A DNA stretch of 64,000 bases from Streptosporangium album (GTDB lineage Bacteria; Actinomycetota; Actinomycetes; Streptosporangiales; Streptosporangiaceae), in NCBI RefSeq assembly GCF_014203795.1, contig NZ_JACHJU010000005.1:124001-188000 (forward strand), read 5' to 3'. Within the stretch, counting starts at the first letter, position 1; every line of letters starts with the position of its first letter. A program made the translations under genes and the position numbers. This document shows positions 24,377 to 33,136 of this stretch, piece after piece. Below the pieces are notes generated by a model. That model made no database searches. It was not told the origin of the DNA and saw only the letters and a list, made by a program, of their open reading frames with translations.

Positions 24377-25378
24377 TTACCGGCGGACGCCAGGCGGGCT
24401 TGAGTCTGCTGGGGCGTAGTGTGCGGCGGCGGCGCGCAACTCGTCTGCTACGCGCCGGCGTATGAAGGCGGGCTGGAGGACCTCGACAGCGGCACCCAGG
24501 CTGAGTATGGCCTCGCACGCCCACGATTCGTTCTCGAACGGGACGGTCACCTCGATCTCCCTGATCGCCGTGACCGGGACTCGGGCCTTCCCGTGGACCG
24601 GCACGAGGCGCCGCAGGCGCGGCAACGCCCTGGCCGCTACGCGTACCGTGACTTCGACCGCGGTCTGCTCGTCCTCCAGTTCCCTGCGCGTCGCGGCCCA
24701 GGACTGGGCGAGATCGAACTGGGCCGGGCGCACCACCACCTCGTCGAGCAGCTCCACCGAGTGCACCCGAGAGACCCGATAGGTGCGCCGCTGCTGGTTG
24801 CGCAGGGCGACCAAGTACCAATCACCGGCTGCGAGGACCAGCCCGAGCGGGGCGACCTCCCGGGTGGCTGCCTGCCCGTTGCGCACGTACTGCATGCGCA
24901 CACGGCGATCGCGCCAGACCGCGTCGGCGAGCTGGGTCAGGCAGGGGACCGGCTCGGGCGTGCCGTACCAGCGGACCAGATCGAGGTGGAACCGCTCGGC
25001 GGTCCGGCCGGCGCGTTGGCGGGCTTCGCCGGTGAGGCCGGCCCAGATCTTGATCCGGGCACCCTCCAGCATTTCGCCGAGCCCCAGCTGTTGCGCCGGG
25101 CCGGCGAGCCCGAGGAATGCCAGCGCCCCGGCCTCGTCCAGGCCGACCCCGGTCAGCCGGGTGCGGTAGCCGCCGTCCAGGCGGTATCCACCCGCCGGCC
25201 CCCTGGTCGAACGCACCGGTACCCCGGCGGCCGCCAATGCCTCGACATCCCGCTGCACCGTGCGCTCACTGACCTCCAGCAGCCTGGCCAGCTCCTTGCC
25301 GCTGGCCTGGCCGCGAACCTGCAGCTGTAGCAGCAGGGTCATCATCCGCGAAGCACGCACGTTCTCATACTCGCGCAT
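24377..25378 (-). CDS. WYL-domain (YafY-type) transcriptional regulator
   Basis: A 333-residue regulator. The N-terminal HTH_11 domain is typical (MMTLLLQLQVRGQASGKELARLLEVSERTVQRDVEALAAAGVPV) and is followed by the WYL domain (VRMQYVRNGQAATREVAPLGLVLAAGDWYLVALRN) and the WCX dimer domain. ATG 25378 precedes the conserved start; an upstream open frame is antisense to the dehydratase/VOC gene. The regulator is divergent from that gene across 81 bp that include an AT-rich stretch (CATATATACGACAGAAGG), a likely shared control region. Confidence 0.9.
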   Translation of the reverse strand: MREYENVRASRMMTLLLQLQVRGQASGKELARLLEVSERTVQRDVEALAAAGVPVRSTRGPAGGYRLDGGYRTRLTGVGLDEAGALAFLGLAGPAQQLGLGEMLEGARIKIWAGLTGEARQRAGRTAERFHLDLVRWYGTPEPVPCLTQLADAVWRDRRVRMQYVRNGQAATREVAPLGLVLAAGDWYLVALRNQQRRTYRVSRVHSVELLDEVVVRPAQFDLAQSWAATRRELEDEQTAVEVTVRVAARALPRLRRLVPVHGKARVPVTAIREIEVTVPFENESWACEAILSLGAAVEVLQPAFIRRRVADELRAAAAHYAPADSSPPGVRR

Positions 25379-25459
25379 ATATACGACAGAAGGTGTCGGG
25401 AACTCAGGTGATACTCGTCCGGCGGGGCCGCCCCGGCACCGCACAGCGAAGGGAGCGAC

Positions 25460-26143
25460 ATGGCTGAGGTATTGAAAGGCATGACCGAGCGGATCACGCC
25501 GCGGCAGTTCCACGAGGCCGACGGCGTCGAGGACTGGCGTGTGCTGGGCGAGGGAGCGTGCACGTACTTCCGCACCGGGTCGTTTGCGGCCGGCGCCCGG
25601 CTCGTGCACGCGATCAGCCAGCTGGCCGGCATCGAGGACCACCACCCCGACGTCGACCTGCGGTACGGGGGCGTAACCGTGCGGCTGATCACGATCACGA
25701 ACGACTACTACGGGCTGAGCGAGCGCGACGTCGAGCTGGCCCGGCAGATCTCGGCGGTGGCGCGCAAGCTGGGCGTCCCCGCCGACCCATCCGCCGTGTG
25801 GAACGTCCAGGTCTCGATCGACGCGCTCGTCGGGCCCGAGGTGCTGCCGTTCTGGCGTGCCGTGCTGGGCTACCGGGACCGCGGCGACAGCCCCGAGGAT
25901 CTGATCGACCCGCACGGCCGCGGGCCGTTGGTCTATTTCCAGCAGATGGACGCGCCGCGCCAGCAGCGCAACCGGATCCACATCGACGTCTGGGTGCCGC
26001 ACGACCAGGCCGAGGCGCGCATCGCGGCGGCGATCGCCGCCGGCGGCCACCTGGTGACAGACAAGTACGCGCCGTCATGGTGGGTGCTCGCGGACGCCGA
26101 GGGCAACGAGGCCTGCTTGTGCACCTGGATGAGCAGAGACTGA
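25460..26143 (+). CDS. Pterin-4a-carbinolamine dehydratase-like / VOC (glyoxalase) fusion protein
   Basis: A 227-residue two-domain protein. Residues ~1-100 resemble pterin-4a-carbinolamine dehydratase (GARLVHAISQLAGIEDHHPDVDLRYGGVTVRLITI, with the HHPD-type active-site pattern). Residues ~110-227 form a VOC/glyoxalase_6 domain (LPFWRAVLGYRDRGDSPEDLIDP, VYFQQMDAPRQQRNRIHIDVWVPHDQAEARI). Such fusions are widespread in actinomycetes and are often paired with a WYL regulator, as here. The first domain is unlikely to act in phenylalanine hydroxylation; the true substrate is unknown. Confidence 0.85.
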   Translation: MAEVLKGMTERITPRQFHEADGVEDWRVLGEGACTYFRTGSFAAGARLVHAISQLAGIEDHHPDVDLRYGGVTVRLITITNDYYGLSERDVELARQISAVARKLGVPADPSAVWNVQVSIDALVGPEVLPFWRAVLGYRDRGDSPEDLIDPHGRGPLVYFQQMDAPRQQRNRIHIDVWVPHDQAEARIAAAIAAGGHLVTDKYAPSWWVLADAEGNEACLCTWMSRD

Positions 26144-26159
26144 GCGCAGCAGTCACGTG

Positions 26160-26306
26160 AGGCCGCTACTGGACGAGATCACGTCGCGCCAGGCGACCTC
26201 GGACATCGGCCGGTGCCTACCCAACCCGGCCGCCTTGTTGTTCCACTCCGCGTGCAGGAAGTCGATCGCGTTCTTCAACGCTCCCGGCGTCGAGTGGTTG
26301 TACTCG
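26160..26306 (-). pseudogene. NADPH-dependent FMN reductase fragment
   Basis: One frame reads EYNHSTPGALKNAIDFLHAEWNNKAAGLG, the highly conserved flavin/substrate segment of NADPH-dependent FMN reductases. It is joined upstream to a different gene fragment near 26306, and downstream the similarity ends after RHRPMSEV. Fewer than 40 family residues remain. Confidence 0.7.
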
Positions 26307-26600
26307 GCTCGGTCACCATCTTGGCCTGGGCCTGGAGGCTGCCGTCCACGGCCGCAGGCGGCCAGCCCTGGGTGAGCATCTGCTGCCGCGCGGTCTGCGG
26401 CGAGGTCTCCTCCCAGTGCACCGGGCGGCCGATCACTTCCCCGATGATGCTCGCCTGTTCGGCCTGGGTCAGTATCTCGGGCCCGGTCAGCTCATAGATC
26501 GCGCCGTTGTGCCCGTCGCCGACGAGTGCGTGCACCGCGACCGCCGCGAGGTCCCGCTCGTGCAGCGGGGGCATGGCGGCCGCGCCGTACGGCCTGTGCG
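26307..26600 (-). pseudogene. NmrA/NAD(P)-binding family C-terminal fragment
   Basis: The translation MPPLHERDLAAVAVHALVGDGHNGAIYELTGPEILTQAEQASIIGEVIGRPVHWEETSPQTARQQMLTQGWPPAAVDGSLQAQAKMVTEPS is the C-terminal half of an NmrA-like NAD(P)H-binding protein. The Rossmann N-terminus is missing, and the last residues are replaced by the FMN reductase piece. Confidence 0.75.
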
Positions 26601-26696
26601 CTCAACCGTATGGGGATAAGGAGAGGCATTCAATGTGTAATAATCTTGTATTTATACGCGAACGTCTTCGTTGAGCTGTCGATATAGACTCTCCCG

Positions 26697-27448
26697 GTGG
26701 ATGTACTCAGCGATGTGATCGCCGCGATGCGCGCCGGGGAACCCCGCTCGGCACGCGTTCGGTGGCACGCCCCCTGGGGGCAGCAGTTCCCCACGGTGCG
26801 CGGCTCCGCCGGCTTTCAAGTGGTCCTGCAGGGATCGTGCCGGCTGATCCCCCGGACGGCGGCGCCCCCATCGCGCTGAACGTCGGCGACGTGGTGTTCC
26901 TGCCCCACGGAAGCGGCTACGCGCTGGCCGACAGCCCTACCACCCCGCTGACCGAACCCGTCTGCGACCCACTGAACGACTCTCGATTCGAAGACCGCTA
27001 CGCCTCCGCGACCGTGGGGAAGACCGGACAGGACGGCTCGCAGGCGGTTACCGTGACCCTCTGCGGTGGATACCGGCTTGACCCCAGCCGAGCGCATCCG
27101 CTCCTGGGCGACCCGGCGATCGGCGCCGCATTGCACGCCCTCCACCGTGACCCCGCACACCCATGGACGGTTGAGACACTCGGCAGCCAGACGGGACTGT
27201 CCAGGGCGGCTTTCTCCCGGCGCTTCACCGCCCTGATCGGCCAGCCGCCCCTCACCTATCTGACCTGGTGGCGGATGACCACCGCAGCCCGGCTTCTCCG
27301 CGAGTCCGATGCCTCACTCGGCGAGGTGGCCGCCCGGATCGGCTACACCTCGGAGTTCGCCTTCGCCAACGCCTTCAAACGGGAGTACGGCACCGCACCC
27401 GGCAAATACCGACGACAGAGCCGAGCGGAACCCGGAGCAGTGAACTAG
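26697..27448 (+). pseudogene. AraC-family regulator with cupin domain, one-base frameshift
   Basis: From GTG 26697 the frame reads VDVLSDVIAAMRAGEPRSARVRWHAPWGQQFP...GFQVVLQGSCRLIP, an AraC cupin_6 N-terminus. It then shifts at a run of five C's (26849-26853), and the correct continuation (DGGAPIALNVGDVVFLPHGSGYALAD) is one base out. From there the frame is complete through both HTH motifs (WTVETLGSQTGLSRAAFSRRFTALIGQPPLTYLTWWRMTTAARLL; GEVAARIGYTSEFAFANAFKREYG). One extra C would restore a ~250-residue regulator, so this is either a very recent mutation or a sequencing error. Confidence 0.8.
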
Positions 27449-27562
27449 CGTGTCGGGGGCACACAGCTCGCGGTGGCCACCGCGCAGGTCGGGGAGTTGG
27501 AAAGAGTAGTGGCCGTGGACGTTGATGTGCTTGCGCATAAAGGGAGACAGGCCGAGTTCACC
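27448..27562 (-). pseudogene. Tn3-family transposase C-terminal fragment
   Basis: The translation LSPFMRKHINVHGHYSFQLPDLRGGHRELCAPDT matches the extreme C-terminus of Tn3 transposases (LSPxxxxHINVLGxYSFxLPDLPGGLRPLRDPD). Only about 35 residues remain. It abuts the frameshifted AraC gene on one side and a NUDIX remnant on the other. Confidence 0.7.
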
Positions 27563-27682
27563 GGGGGCACACTCAAGATCGATCCCGTTGAGATCCTGGA
27601 GGCGAAGTGGTTTTCGTCGCACGACCTCCCCGAGGGGGTGCAGGAGGCGCACCGACTCCTGATCCAGCGCACACAGTCCTAA
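27560..27682 (+). pseudogene. NUDIX-type hydrolase C-terminal fragment
   Basis: The frame GGTLKIDPVEILEAKWFSSHDLPEGVQEAHRLLIQ, then stop, resembles the C-terminal part of NUDIX hydrolases (EILEARWFSxDDLPE). The NUDIX box itself is missing, so the identification is tentative. Confidence 0.5.
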
Positions 27683-27782
27683 CCTCAGGGCACCGCCGTC
27701 TGACCCGCAACGAACATCCAGCTGCTGCATGTCTGCCTCGATCAGGACGCAGTGCCCACCGGACTCCCGCAGGCGGGCCGCG

Positions 27783-27815
27783 CTTCCGCCCCGATCAGGC
27801 CGGTCGGGGCGGAAG
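27783..27815. terminator. Strong hairpin, terminator-like
   Basis: A perfect 12-bp stem (CTTCCGCCCCGA at 27783-27794 with its complement at 27804-27815) and a 9-base loop. It lies in an otherwise empty stretch (27683-28017) downstream of the minus-strand protease gene, which ends at 28018, and of the plus-strand fragments. There is no U-tract, as is common for actinomycete terminators. Confidence 0.65.
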
Positions 27816-28017
27816 GATCCTGTCGCCGGGGATGAGCCGTACCGCCGCGGCGCGGGCCGGGCGACCCGAGGCGAAAACCTCCGACCCGAAACCGGCGGTT
27901 GAGCGCGTCATTCTTCGCAGCGTTGTTGCACGCCCCGCCCGTACGCTGAGACCGCGAGCAGATTGAGGGCCCGCTGCCATAGTGACGCTGGTGCCGGTCA
28001 GCCGTGCCGTCCGGCGG

Positions 28018-29538
28018 TCAGCCGCGGCGCCACTTCTGGTTGGCGCCGCCGCTGCAGTCCCACAACTGCAGGCGGGCGCCGTCGTTTCCGTTCCAGTCCT
28101 TGATGTCGACGCACTTGTTGGCCTGCGGATTGACCAGATCACCGGCCCCGCTCAGCGCGAACTGCTGCGCCGGGTTGCCGCTGCAGGTCGCGATCTGTAT
28201 CACCGCGCCGTTGTCCCGTGACCCCCAGGCCACGTCCATGCACTTGTTGTTCTGCGTGCGCAACGTGCCACCGGTGAACGTCCACCGTTGCGCGTTGGTG
28301 TTGTTGCACGTGTACATCTGCAGCGGCACACCGTCGCCAAAGTTGGAGCCGGGGACGTCGATGCACTTGTTGTTCCAGTTGCTCACCAGCGCGCTGGTGT
28401 CACCGCCCGTGGTGGTCAGGCTCAGGCCGTACGCGTTGAGGATCTTGTTGACCGGCTGGAAGAACGTGGTGCCGCCGCTGGTGCAGTTGCCCGAGGCGCC
28501 GGAGGTGACGCCCTGGGCCTGGTCGCCGGACATCCAGGCGCCGCCCGAGTCGCCGCCTTCGGCGCAGGCGGTGGTCTGGGTGAGTCCGTAGACCAGCGAG
28601 CCGGAGTAGTTCACGGTCACGTCCCTGGCCTGGATCACGCCGCAGCGCCAGCCCGTGGTGCGCCCGGACCGGCAGATCGACGCGCCGACCGGCGCCTCCT
28701 GTGAGCCGGCCACCGAGACGTTGCCGCCGCCGTAGTTGTTGACCCAGGGGCGCGGCGTCCAGTCGCCGTTGGTCCGCACCCAGGCGTAGTCGTTGCCGGG
28801 GAACGACGAATCGACGAAGGTGCCCTGGCTGACGTTGTTGTACCCCAGGGTTGGGTTCCCGGCGCGCCCGCAGTGCCCGGCCGTGACGAAGCCGCCGTTG
28901 TTCACCGAGAACCCGACCGAGCACAGGACGTTGCCGTTGATCACGTACTGGTCGCCGCCCCGGATGTCGTACACCGGGTGGGGGGCCTGGCCGACGGAGA
29001 TCCGCACCGCGCCGCTGTCGAGGTTCCCGGCCTTGACGAACCCTTCGGCGGCGGCGGGATCGGCCGCCGACACCACCACGGTGTTGGCCGCCGGGTCGAC
29101 GTACCAGCCGTACAGGTCCGCGCCTGCCGCGTCGGCGGCCCGGTCGAGCGCCGCCTTCGTGGCGGCCAGCTGCTTCTCGCTGCGCTGTACCGTCACGGGC
29201 AGCGCGCCGGCCGCTTCGACGAGGTTGGCGTCGTGGGCGTCCAGCACGCCCACCTTCAGCTGCTGCTGGGCTGCGTCGTACCAGGCGCCGGCGAACCGGT
29301 CGGCCAGGCGCGTGCGTAGCCGGTGCTCGACGGCGGCCGCGGCCGCCTCGTGCGCCTGGCGGATGCGCGCCTGCGTGGGCGTCAGTTTCAGATCGCGTTG
29401 CAGAGCCTGCTGCATGGTCACCGCCGAGGCGGCCGGATCCGGACGGGGGCCGGGGGAGGGGGCGGCCTGGGCGGCCGTGGAGGGGAGGACGAGCGCGACG
29501 GCGAACACCGCCGCGCCGGTCAGCACGGTGAGTCTCAC
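28018..29538 (-). CDS. Secreted S1-family serine protease with prodomain and ricin-type lectin domain
   Basis: A 506-residue exported protein. It has a signal peptide (LTVLTGAAVFAVALVLPSTAAQA), an alpha-lytic-protease-type prodomain (residues ~45-185), then a chymotrypsin-fold protease with FVTAGHCG (His), GNDYAWV (Asp) and CAEGGDSGGAW (Ser). The last ~125 residues form a ricin B-type beta-trefoil with three QxW-like repeats (AQRWTF, AQQFAL, NQKWRRG), which would bind carbohydrate. It is probably an extracellular protease that anchors to cell-wall or plant/fungal polysaccharide. GTG 29538 follows GAAGGA. A GAGAGCGCTCTC palindrome 32 bases upstream suggests LacI-type repression shared with the divergent gene. 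Confidence 0.93.
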   Translation of the reverse strand: MRLTVLTGAAVFAVALVLPSTAAQAAPSPGPRPDPAASAVTMQQALQRDLKLTPTQARIRQAHEAAAAAVEHRLRTRLADRFAGAWYDAAQQQLKVGVLDAHDANLVEAAGALPVTVQRSEKQLAATKAALDRAADAAGADLYGWYVDPAANTVVVSAADPAAAEGFVKAGNLDSGAVRISVGQAPHPVYDIRGGDQYVINGNVLCSVGFSVNNGGFVTAGHCGRAGNPTLGYNNVSQGTFVDSSFPGNDYAWVRTNGDWTPRPWVNNYGGGNVSVAGSQEAPVGASICRSGRTTGWRCGVIQARDVTVNYSGSLVYGLTQTTACAEGGDSGGAWMSGDQAQGVTSGASGNCTSGGTTFFQPVNKILNAYGLSLTTTGGDTSALVSNWNNKCIDVPGSNFGDGVPLQMYTCNNTNAQRWTFTGGTLRTQNNKCMDVAWGSRDNGAVIQIATCSGNPAQQFALSGAGDLVNPQANKCVDIKDWNGNDGARLQLWDCSGGANQKWRRG

Positions 29539-29569
29539 GGCAGTCCTTCATGGGGGGTGGATGAGGCGC

Positions 29570-29581
29570 GAGAGCGCTCTC
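29570..29581. promoter_or_regulatory. LacI-type operator upstream of the protease-lectin gene
   Basis: The perfect palindrome GAGAGCGCTCTC is 32 bp before the GTG start at 29538. LacI-family operators of carbohydrate-utilisation genes typically have the CG-centred form xxGAGCGCTCxx. The regulator itself is not in this window. Confidence 0.7.
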
Positions 29582-29954
29582 TGCAAAGAACCTTTACAGT
29601 GGGGCGATCTATCGTCAAGGCCCAACAATTACCGACAGATCCCATGGATGATCTGCTTCTGTCAGGCGAAGGTGCAGGTAGCCCGCCGGTTATCGTGGCG
29701 GATTCGATCAGTCGTCGCGTCCAGAGGACGGGTAGAACTAGTTCTGGTTCGCGGAGAGCGCTTCCACGGGACGTCGCCGCCCCGGCCTCCGGGCGCCGCT
29801 CGACCCACTATGCATCCCACCGATGCGACGAGGCCGGGACGACGCCTACCGGATCCGAAGGCGGAAAATCAAGGGCCGCTCGGGCATGGCGCAGGACCCG
29901 TTCACACGGTAGAAACATCCCAACAACATCTTCCATGTCTTGATGCAAGCTGCA

Positions 29955-29970
29955 GAGAGAGCGCTCTCTC
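29955..29970. promoter_or_regulatory. LacI-type operator upstream of the beta-helix protein gene
   Basis: A perfect 16-bp palindrome (GAGAGAGC/GCTCTCTC) contains the same 12-bp core as the site at 29570-29581. It lies 195 bp before ATG 30165, leaving room for a long leader. The rest of 29539-30164 holds no recognisable gene. Confidence 0.7.
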
Positions 29971-30164
29971 AGAATCTGGCCCGCGGTGTCCGGCCGCCCG
30001 TCCCCTTAAGCAGGCAGGTCGATGACAATCGTGAGCTACTCCGGCACGCGAGAGCGGTCGTGCGTCTGCCGAAGCGCCCCATGCGCCGCGTCCTCACGCC
30101 CGCCATTCACTCCAACGTCTTCTGTCCACGTAGCGCTGCACACCCAGCGGAAAGGACGAACCGT

Positions 30165-32069
30165 ATGACGACCCAACCTCCTGGCGATGGAGGTCCCGCG
30201 AGGCGGCGCCCCAGCCGCCGGCAACTCGGCCGGGCGTTCGCGCTCGGCCTCGTGCTGACGACCGCCGTCATGACGACGGGAACGGCCGCCACCGCCGCCT
30301 CGCCAGGCCCCGGCACCCCGGACTTCGGGCCGAACGTCACCATCTTCGATCCGAGCACGCCGGTCAGCGAAATCAAGGCGACGCTCGACGCGGCGCACAC
30401 CACGCAGGTCGACAACGAGATGGGCACCAAGCGCCACGCCTACCTCTTCAAGCCGGGCACGTACGGCACCGCGGAGAACCCGCTCCACATCAAGGTCGGC
30501 TACTACACCGAGATCGCCGGCCTGGGTGCCTCGCCCACCGACGTCGTCATCAACGGCAAGGTCGAGGTCTACAACCGCTGCCTGGCGGACGGTGGCACGA
30601 ACAACTGCCTCGCGCTCGTCAACTTCTGGCGTACCCTGTCCAACCTGTCGATCAACGTCAACGCGGCCGGCCAGAGCGGTTGCAGGGCATCGGCGAACTT
30701 CTGGGCCGTCTCCCAGGCCGTGTCCATGCGCCGCCTCAACGTCAGCGGTGGCAACCTGTCGCTGATGGACTACTGCACCGCCGGTCCACAGTACGCCAGC
30801 GGCGGCTTCATCGCCGACTCCAAGCTGCCGTCCGTCACCAACGGATCGCAGCAGCAGTGGCTGACCCGTAACAGCGAGGTCGCCGGCTGGTCCAACGGTG
30901 TGTGGAACCAGGTCTTCTCGGGTGTCGTCGGCGCTCCGGACGACGCTGTTTTCCCGAACCCGCCCTACACGACAGTCGACACGACTCCGGTGAGCCGCGA
31001 GAAGCCGTACATGTTCGCCGACGCGCAGGGCAGGTACAACGTCCGCGTGCCCGCCGCCCGGAAGAACACTCGTGGCATCTCATGGGCCGACGGCATGACG
31101 CCGGGCCGCACGCTGCCGATCGCCGACTTCTTCGTCGCGAGGCCGTCGGACTCGGTGAAGGCCATCAACAACCAGCTCGCGCGCGGCAAGCACCTGCTGC
31201 TCACGCCCGGCGTGTACGACATCGCACGGAGCATCGAGGTCAAGCGCCCTGACACGGTGGTCCTCGGTCTCGGACACGCCACGCTCACCGCCGTCAACGG
31301 CTCGGCCCCGCTCGACGTCGCCGACGTCCCCGGCGTCGTCATCGCCGGCGTCACGGTCGACGCGGGTCTCGAGGAATCGCCGGTTTTGCTGCGGGTGGGC
31401 AAGAACCACGGTAAGGGTAAGAACCACGGCAGACGTCCGAGTCCGGCAGACAACCCGACGACCCTGTCCGACGTGTACTTCCGCGTCGGTGGACCGCACG
31501 TCGGCAAAGCCGACATCGCGCTCGAGGTCAACAGCGACAACGTGCTCATCGACCACATCTGGGTGTGGCGTGGCGACCACGGCGTCGAGGGCTTCACCGA
31601 CACCGAACGCTGGAACACCAACATCGGCCGCAACGGCGCCGTCATCAACGGTGACCACGTGACGGCGACGGGCCTGTTCGTCGAGCACTTCCAGCAGTAC
31701 AACACCGTCTGGAACGGCGACGACGGCACGACGATCCTGTACCAGAACGAGCTGCCGTACGACCCGCCGACCCAGGCCGACTGGATGAACGGCGGCGTCG
31801 AGGGCTGGGCCGGCTACAAGGTCGGCAACCGCGTGAATACGCACACCCTCTACGGCGGTGGCGTCTACGTCTTCAACCAGAACAACCCGGCGATCCACAC
31901 CGAGAATGGCTTCGAGGTCCCCGAGACCCCGGGTGTCAAGCTGCACCACATCATGACGGTCAACCTCAGCGCCGGAACGATCGACCACGTCGTCAACGGC
32001 GTGGGAGATCCGGCCGACACGACCAGAATCGGTGCGCCGGTGCAGGTCGTGGAGTACCCGGCCCCGTAG
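30165..32069 (+). CDS. Secreted tandem beta-helix protein, GH55-like
   Basis: A 634-residue exported protein from ATG 30165 after AAAGGA. The signal sequence is arginine-rich (RRRPSRRQLGRAFALGLVLTTAVMTTGTAATAA), possibly Tat-type. The mature part shows two right-handed beta-helix-like halves: HAYLFKPGTYGTAENPLHIKVGYYTEIAGLG, then DSVKAINNQLARGKHLLLTPGVYDIARSIEVKRPDTVVLGLG. This pattern is found in GH55 glucanases and relatives often misnamed 'adenylyl cyclase' in actinomycetes. Catalytic residues were not identified, so beta-1,3-glucanase activity is only a suggestion. It is divergent from the protease-lectin gene, and both carry the same operator. A strong hairpin follows the stop. Confidence 0.8.
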   Translation: MTTQPPGDGGPARRRPSRRQLGRAFALGLVLTTAVMTTGTAATAASPGPGTPDFGPNVTIFDPSTPVSEIKATLDAAHTTQVDNEMGTKRHAYLFKPGTYGTAENPLHIKVGYYTEIAGLGASPTDVVINGKVEVYNRCLADGGTNNCLALVNFWRTLSNLSINVNAAGQSGCRASANFWAVSQAVSMRRLNVSGGNLSLMDYCTAGPQYASGGFIADSKLPSVTNGSQQQWLTRNSEVAGWSNGVWNQVFSGVVGAPDDAVFPNPPYTTVDTTPVSREKPYMFADAQGRYNVRVPAARKNTRGISWADGMTPGRTLPIADFFVARPSDSVKAINNQLARGKHLLLTPGVYDIARSIEVKRPDTVVLGLGHATLTAVNGSAPLDVADVPGVVIAGVTVDAGLEESPVLLRVGKNHGKGKNHGRRPSPADNPTTLSDVYFRVGGPHVGKADIALEVNSDNVLIDHIWVWRGDHGVEGFTDTERWNTNIGRNGAVINGDHVTATGLFVEHFQQYNTVWNGDDGTTILYQNELPYDPPTQADWMNGGVEGWAGYKVGNRVNTHTLYGGGVYVFNQNNPAIHTENGFEVPETPGVKLHHIMTVNLSAGTIDHVVNGVGDPADTTRIGAPVQVVEYPAP

Positions 32070-32103
32070 AACACCCGCATAACGCAACGGCACCGTCGCC
32101 GTC

Positions 32104-32139
32104 CCGGTGGGCTGGAGTTTCCGAACTCCGGCCCACCGG
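32104..32139 (+). terminator. Terminator hairpin after the beta-helix gene
   Basis: A 16-bp stem with a single G-T pair (CCGGTGGGCTGGAGTT at 32104-32119 against 32124-32139) and a 4-base TCCG loop, 34 bases past the stop codon. It is one of the strongest hairpins in the window. Confidence 0.85.
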
Positions 32140-32194
32140 CACGCTGTCAGTGGGCCAGGCCGGCCAGCACTCGGGCATACCACCGGGCTCCATC

Positions 32195-32521
32195 CTTGCC
32201 AGCCGCCGTACGACCGGCAACCAGCGCCGCTATCACCGCAGCACGCTGCGCCGGGTGGCGTTCATCCGTGCCTCGCAGAGCGTCGGCATGCCCCTGTCAA
32301 CGATCGGAGGCGTGCTGGGCTTCCTGCCGGAGGGAGTCCCGCCCACCCGGGAGTTCTGGCTCAAGGCGTCGGCGTGCTGGAGTGAGGAGATCAACACTCG
32401 TATCGAGAAGATGGAGCGGATGCGCGACCGCTTCACCGAGTGCCCGGCGGAGTTCGGCGGTGGCATAGGCACCGAGCTTGGTGCGTGTGAGTGCGGGCCG
32501 CGTCTGCGCCCAGGCCCATGA
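32195..32521 (+). pseudogene. SoxR-type MerR-family regulator remnant
   Basis: The frame ASRRTTGNQRRYHRSTLRRVAFIRASQSVGMPLSTIGGVLGFLPEGVPPTREFWLKASACWSEEINTRIEKMERMRDRFTEC matches SoxR from the second half of the HTH through the dimerisation helix. The N-terminal HTH start is missing. After the first Cys the Fe-S loop (C-x2-C-x-C-x5-C) is not recognisable, so the redox sensor is lost. Confidence 0.7.
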
Positions 32522-32523
32522 CA

Positions 32524-33135
32524 TCACTGTCGAAACGTCGTCGTGCTGGAACCGAGCTGTTCGCCGAGGTCACGTGCGAGCCGTAAGGCATGCGCGTACT
32601 CACTCTCACCACGGCCGGTCTGTCCGGCGAGTGCAGGAACGCTGGATGCCAGGGGCAGGCTGGTGGCGATCACGGTGACGGCCACCCCCATCTCTTCCCC
32701 CAGAATCAGCTCCAGGACAGGAGTTGCGTGGTCGCGCCCCTCGTTCACCGTTCCACTGTCGTAGTTGCCGCCCCGGCTGGTGACCAGCACCGCTGGTCGA
32801 CCGGTCAGAGGGGCGGATGAGATCGCCGACGGCGCCGTCTGTCCTGGGACGTGAATGTGGTCGAGCCAGGCTTTGAGGCTGGATGGCAGCGAATAGTTGT
32901 ACAGCGGGACGCCGATCAGGAGCACGTCTGCCCCCAGCAGCTCGGCGATGAGACGCTGCTGGAGGTCCTCGGCGGCCGGTTCTGGGCTCGCATCCGCCGA
33001 CCGCAGGCGTGCTGCCCAGTGCAAGCTCGCATCGGCCAGATGCGGTAACGGGTCGGCGTGCAGGTCGCGGTAGACCACCACGTTGCCCGGCCCGGCGTCA
33101 CGAAAGGACGAAGCGAAAGCTGCGGTAACAAGGTC
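32524..33135 (-). pseudogene. FMN-dependent NADH-azoreductase-like protein, N-terminally truncated
   Basis: About 203 residues of a flavodoxin-fold NAD(P)H reductase: DVLLIGVPLYNYSLPSSLKAWLDHIHVPGQT (flavin and substrate loop), AVLVTSRGGNYDSGT, and the C-terminal helix. This is typical of AzoR-like quinone/azo reductases. The N-terminal ~20 residues, including the first strand and phosphate-binding loop, are absent: similarity begins at DLVTAAFASSFRD, immediately after the stop of the upstream hydrolase gene. The frame upstream is antisense or overlapping noise. Confidence 0.75.
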
Positions 33136-33136
33136 C

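Noticed and set aside
31393..31440. GKNHGKGKNHG repeat in the beta-helix protein as a metal-binding motif
   Set aside because: It is a short duplicated linker in one protein, and no family pattern supports metal binding.
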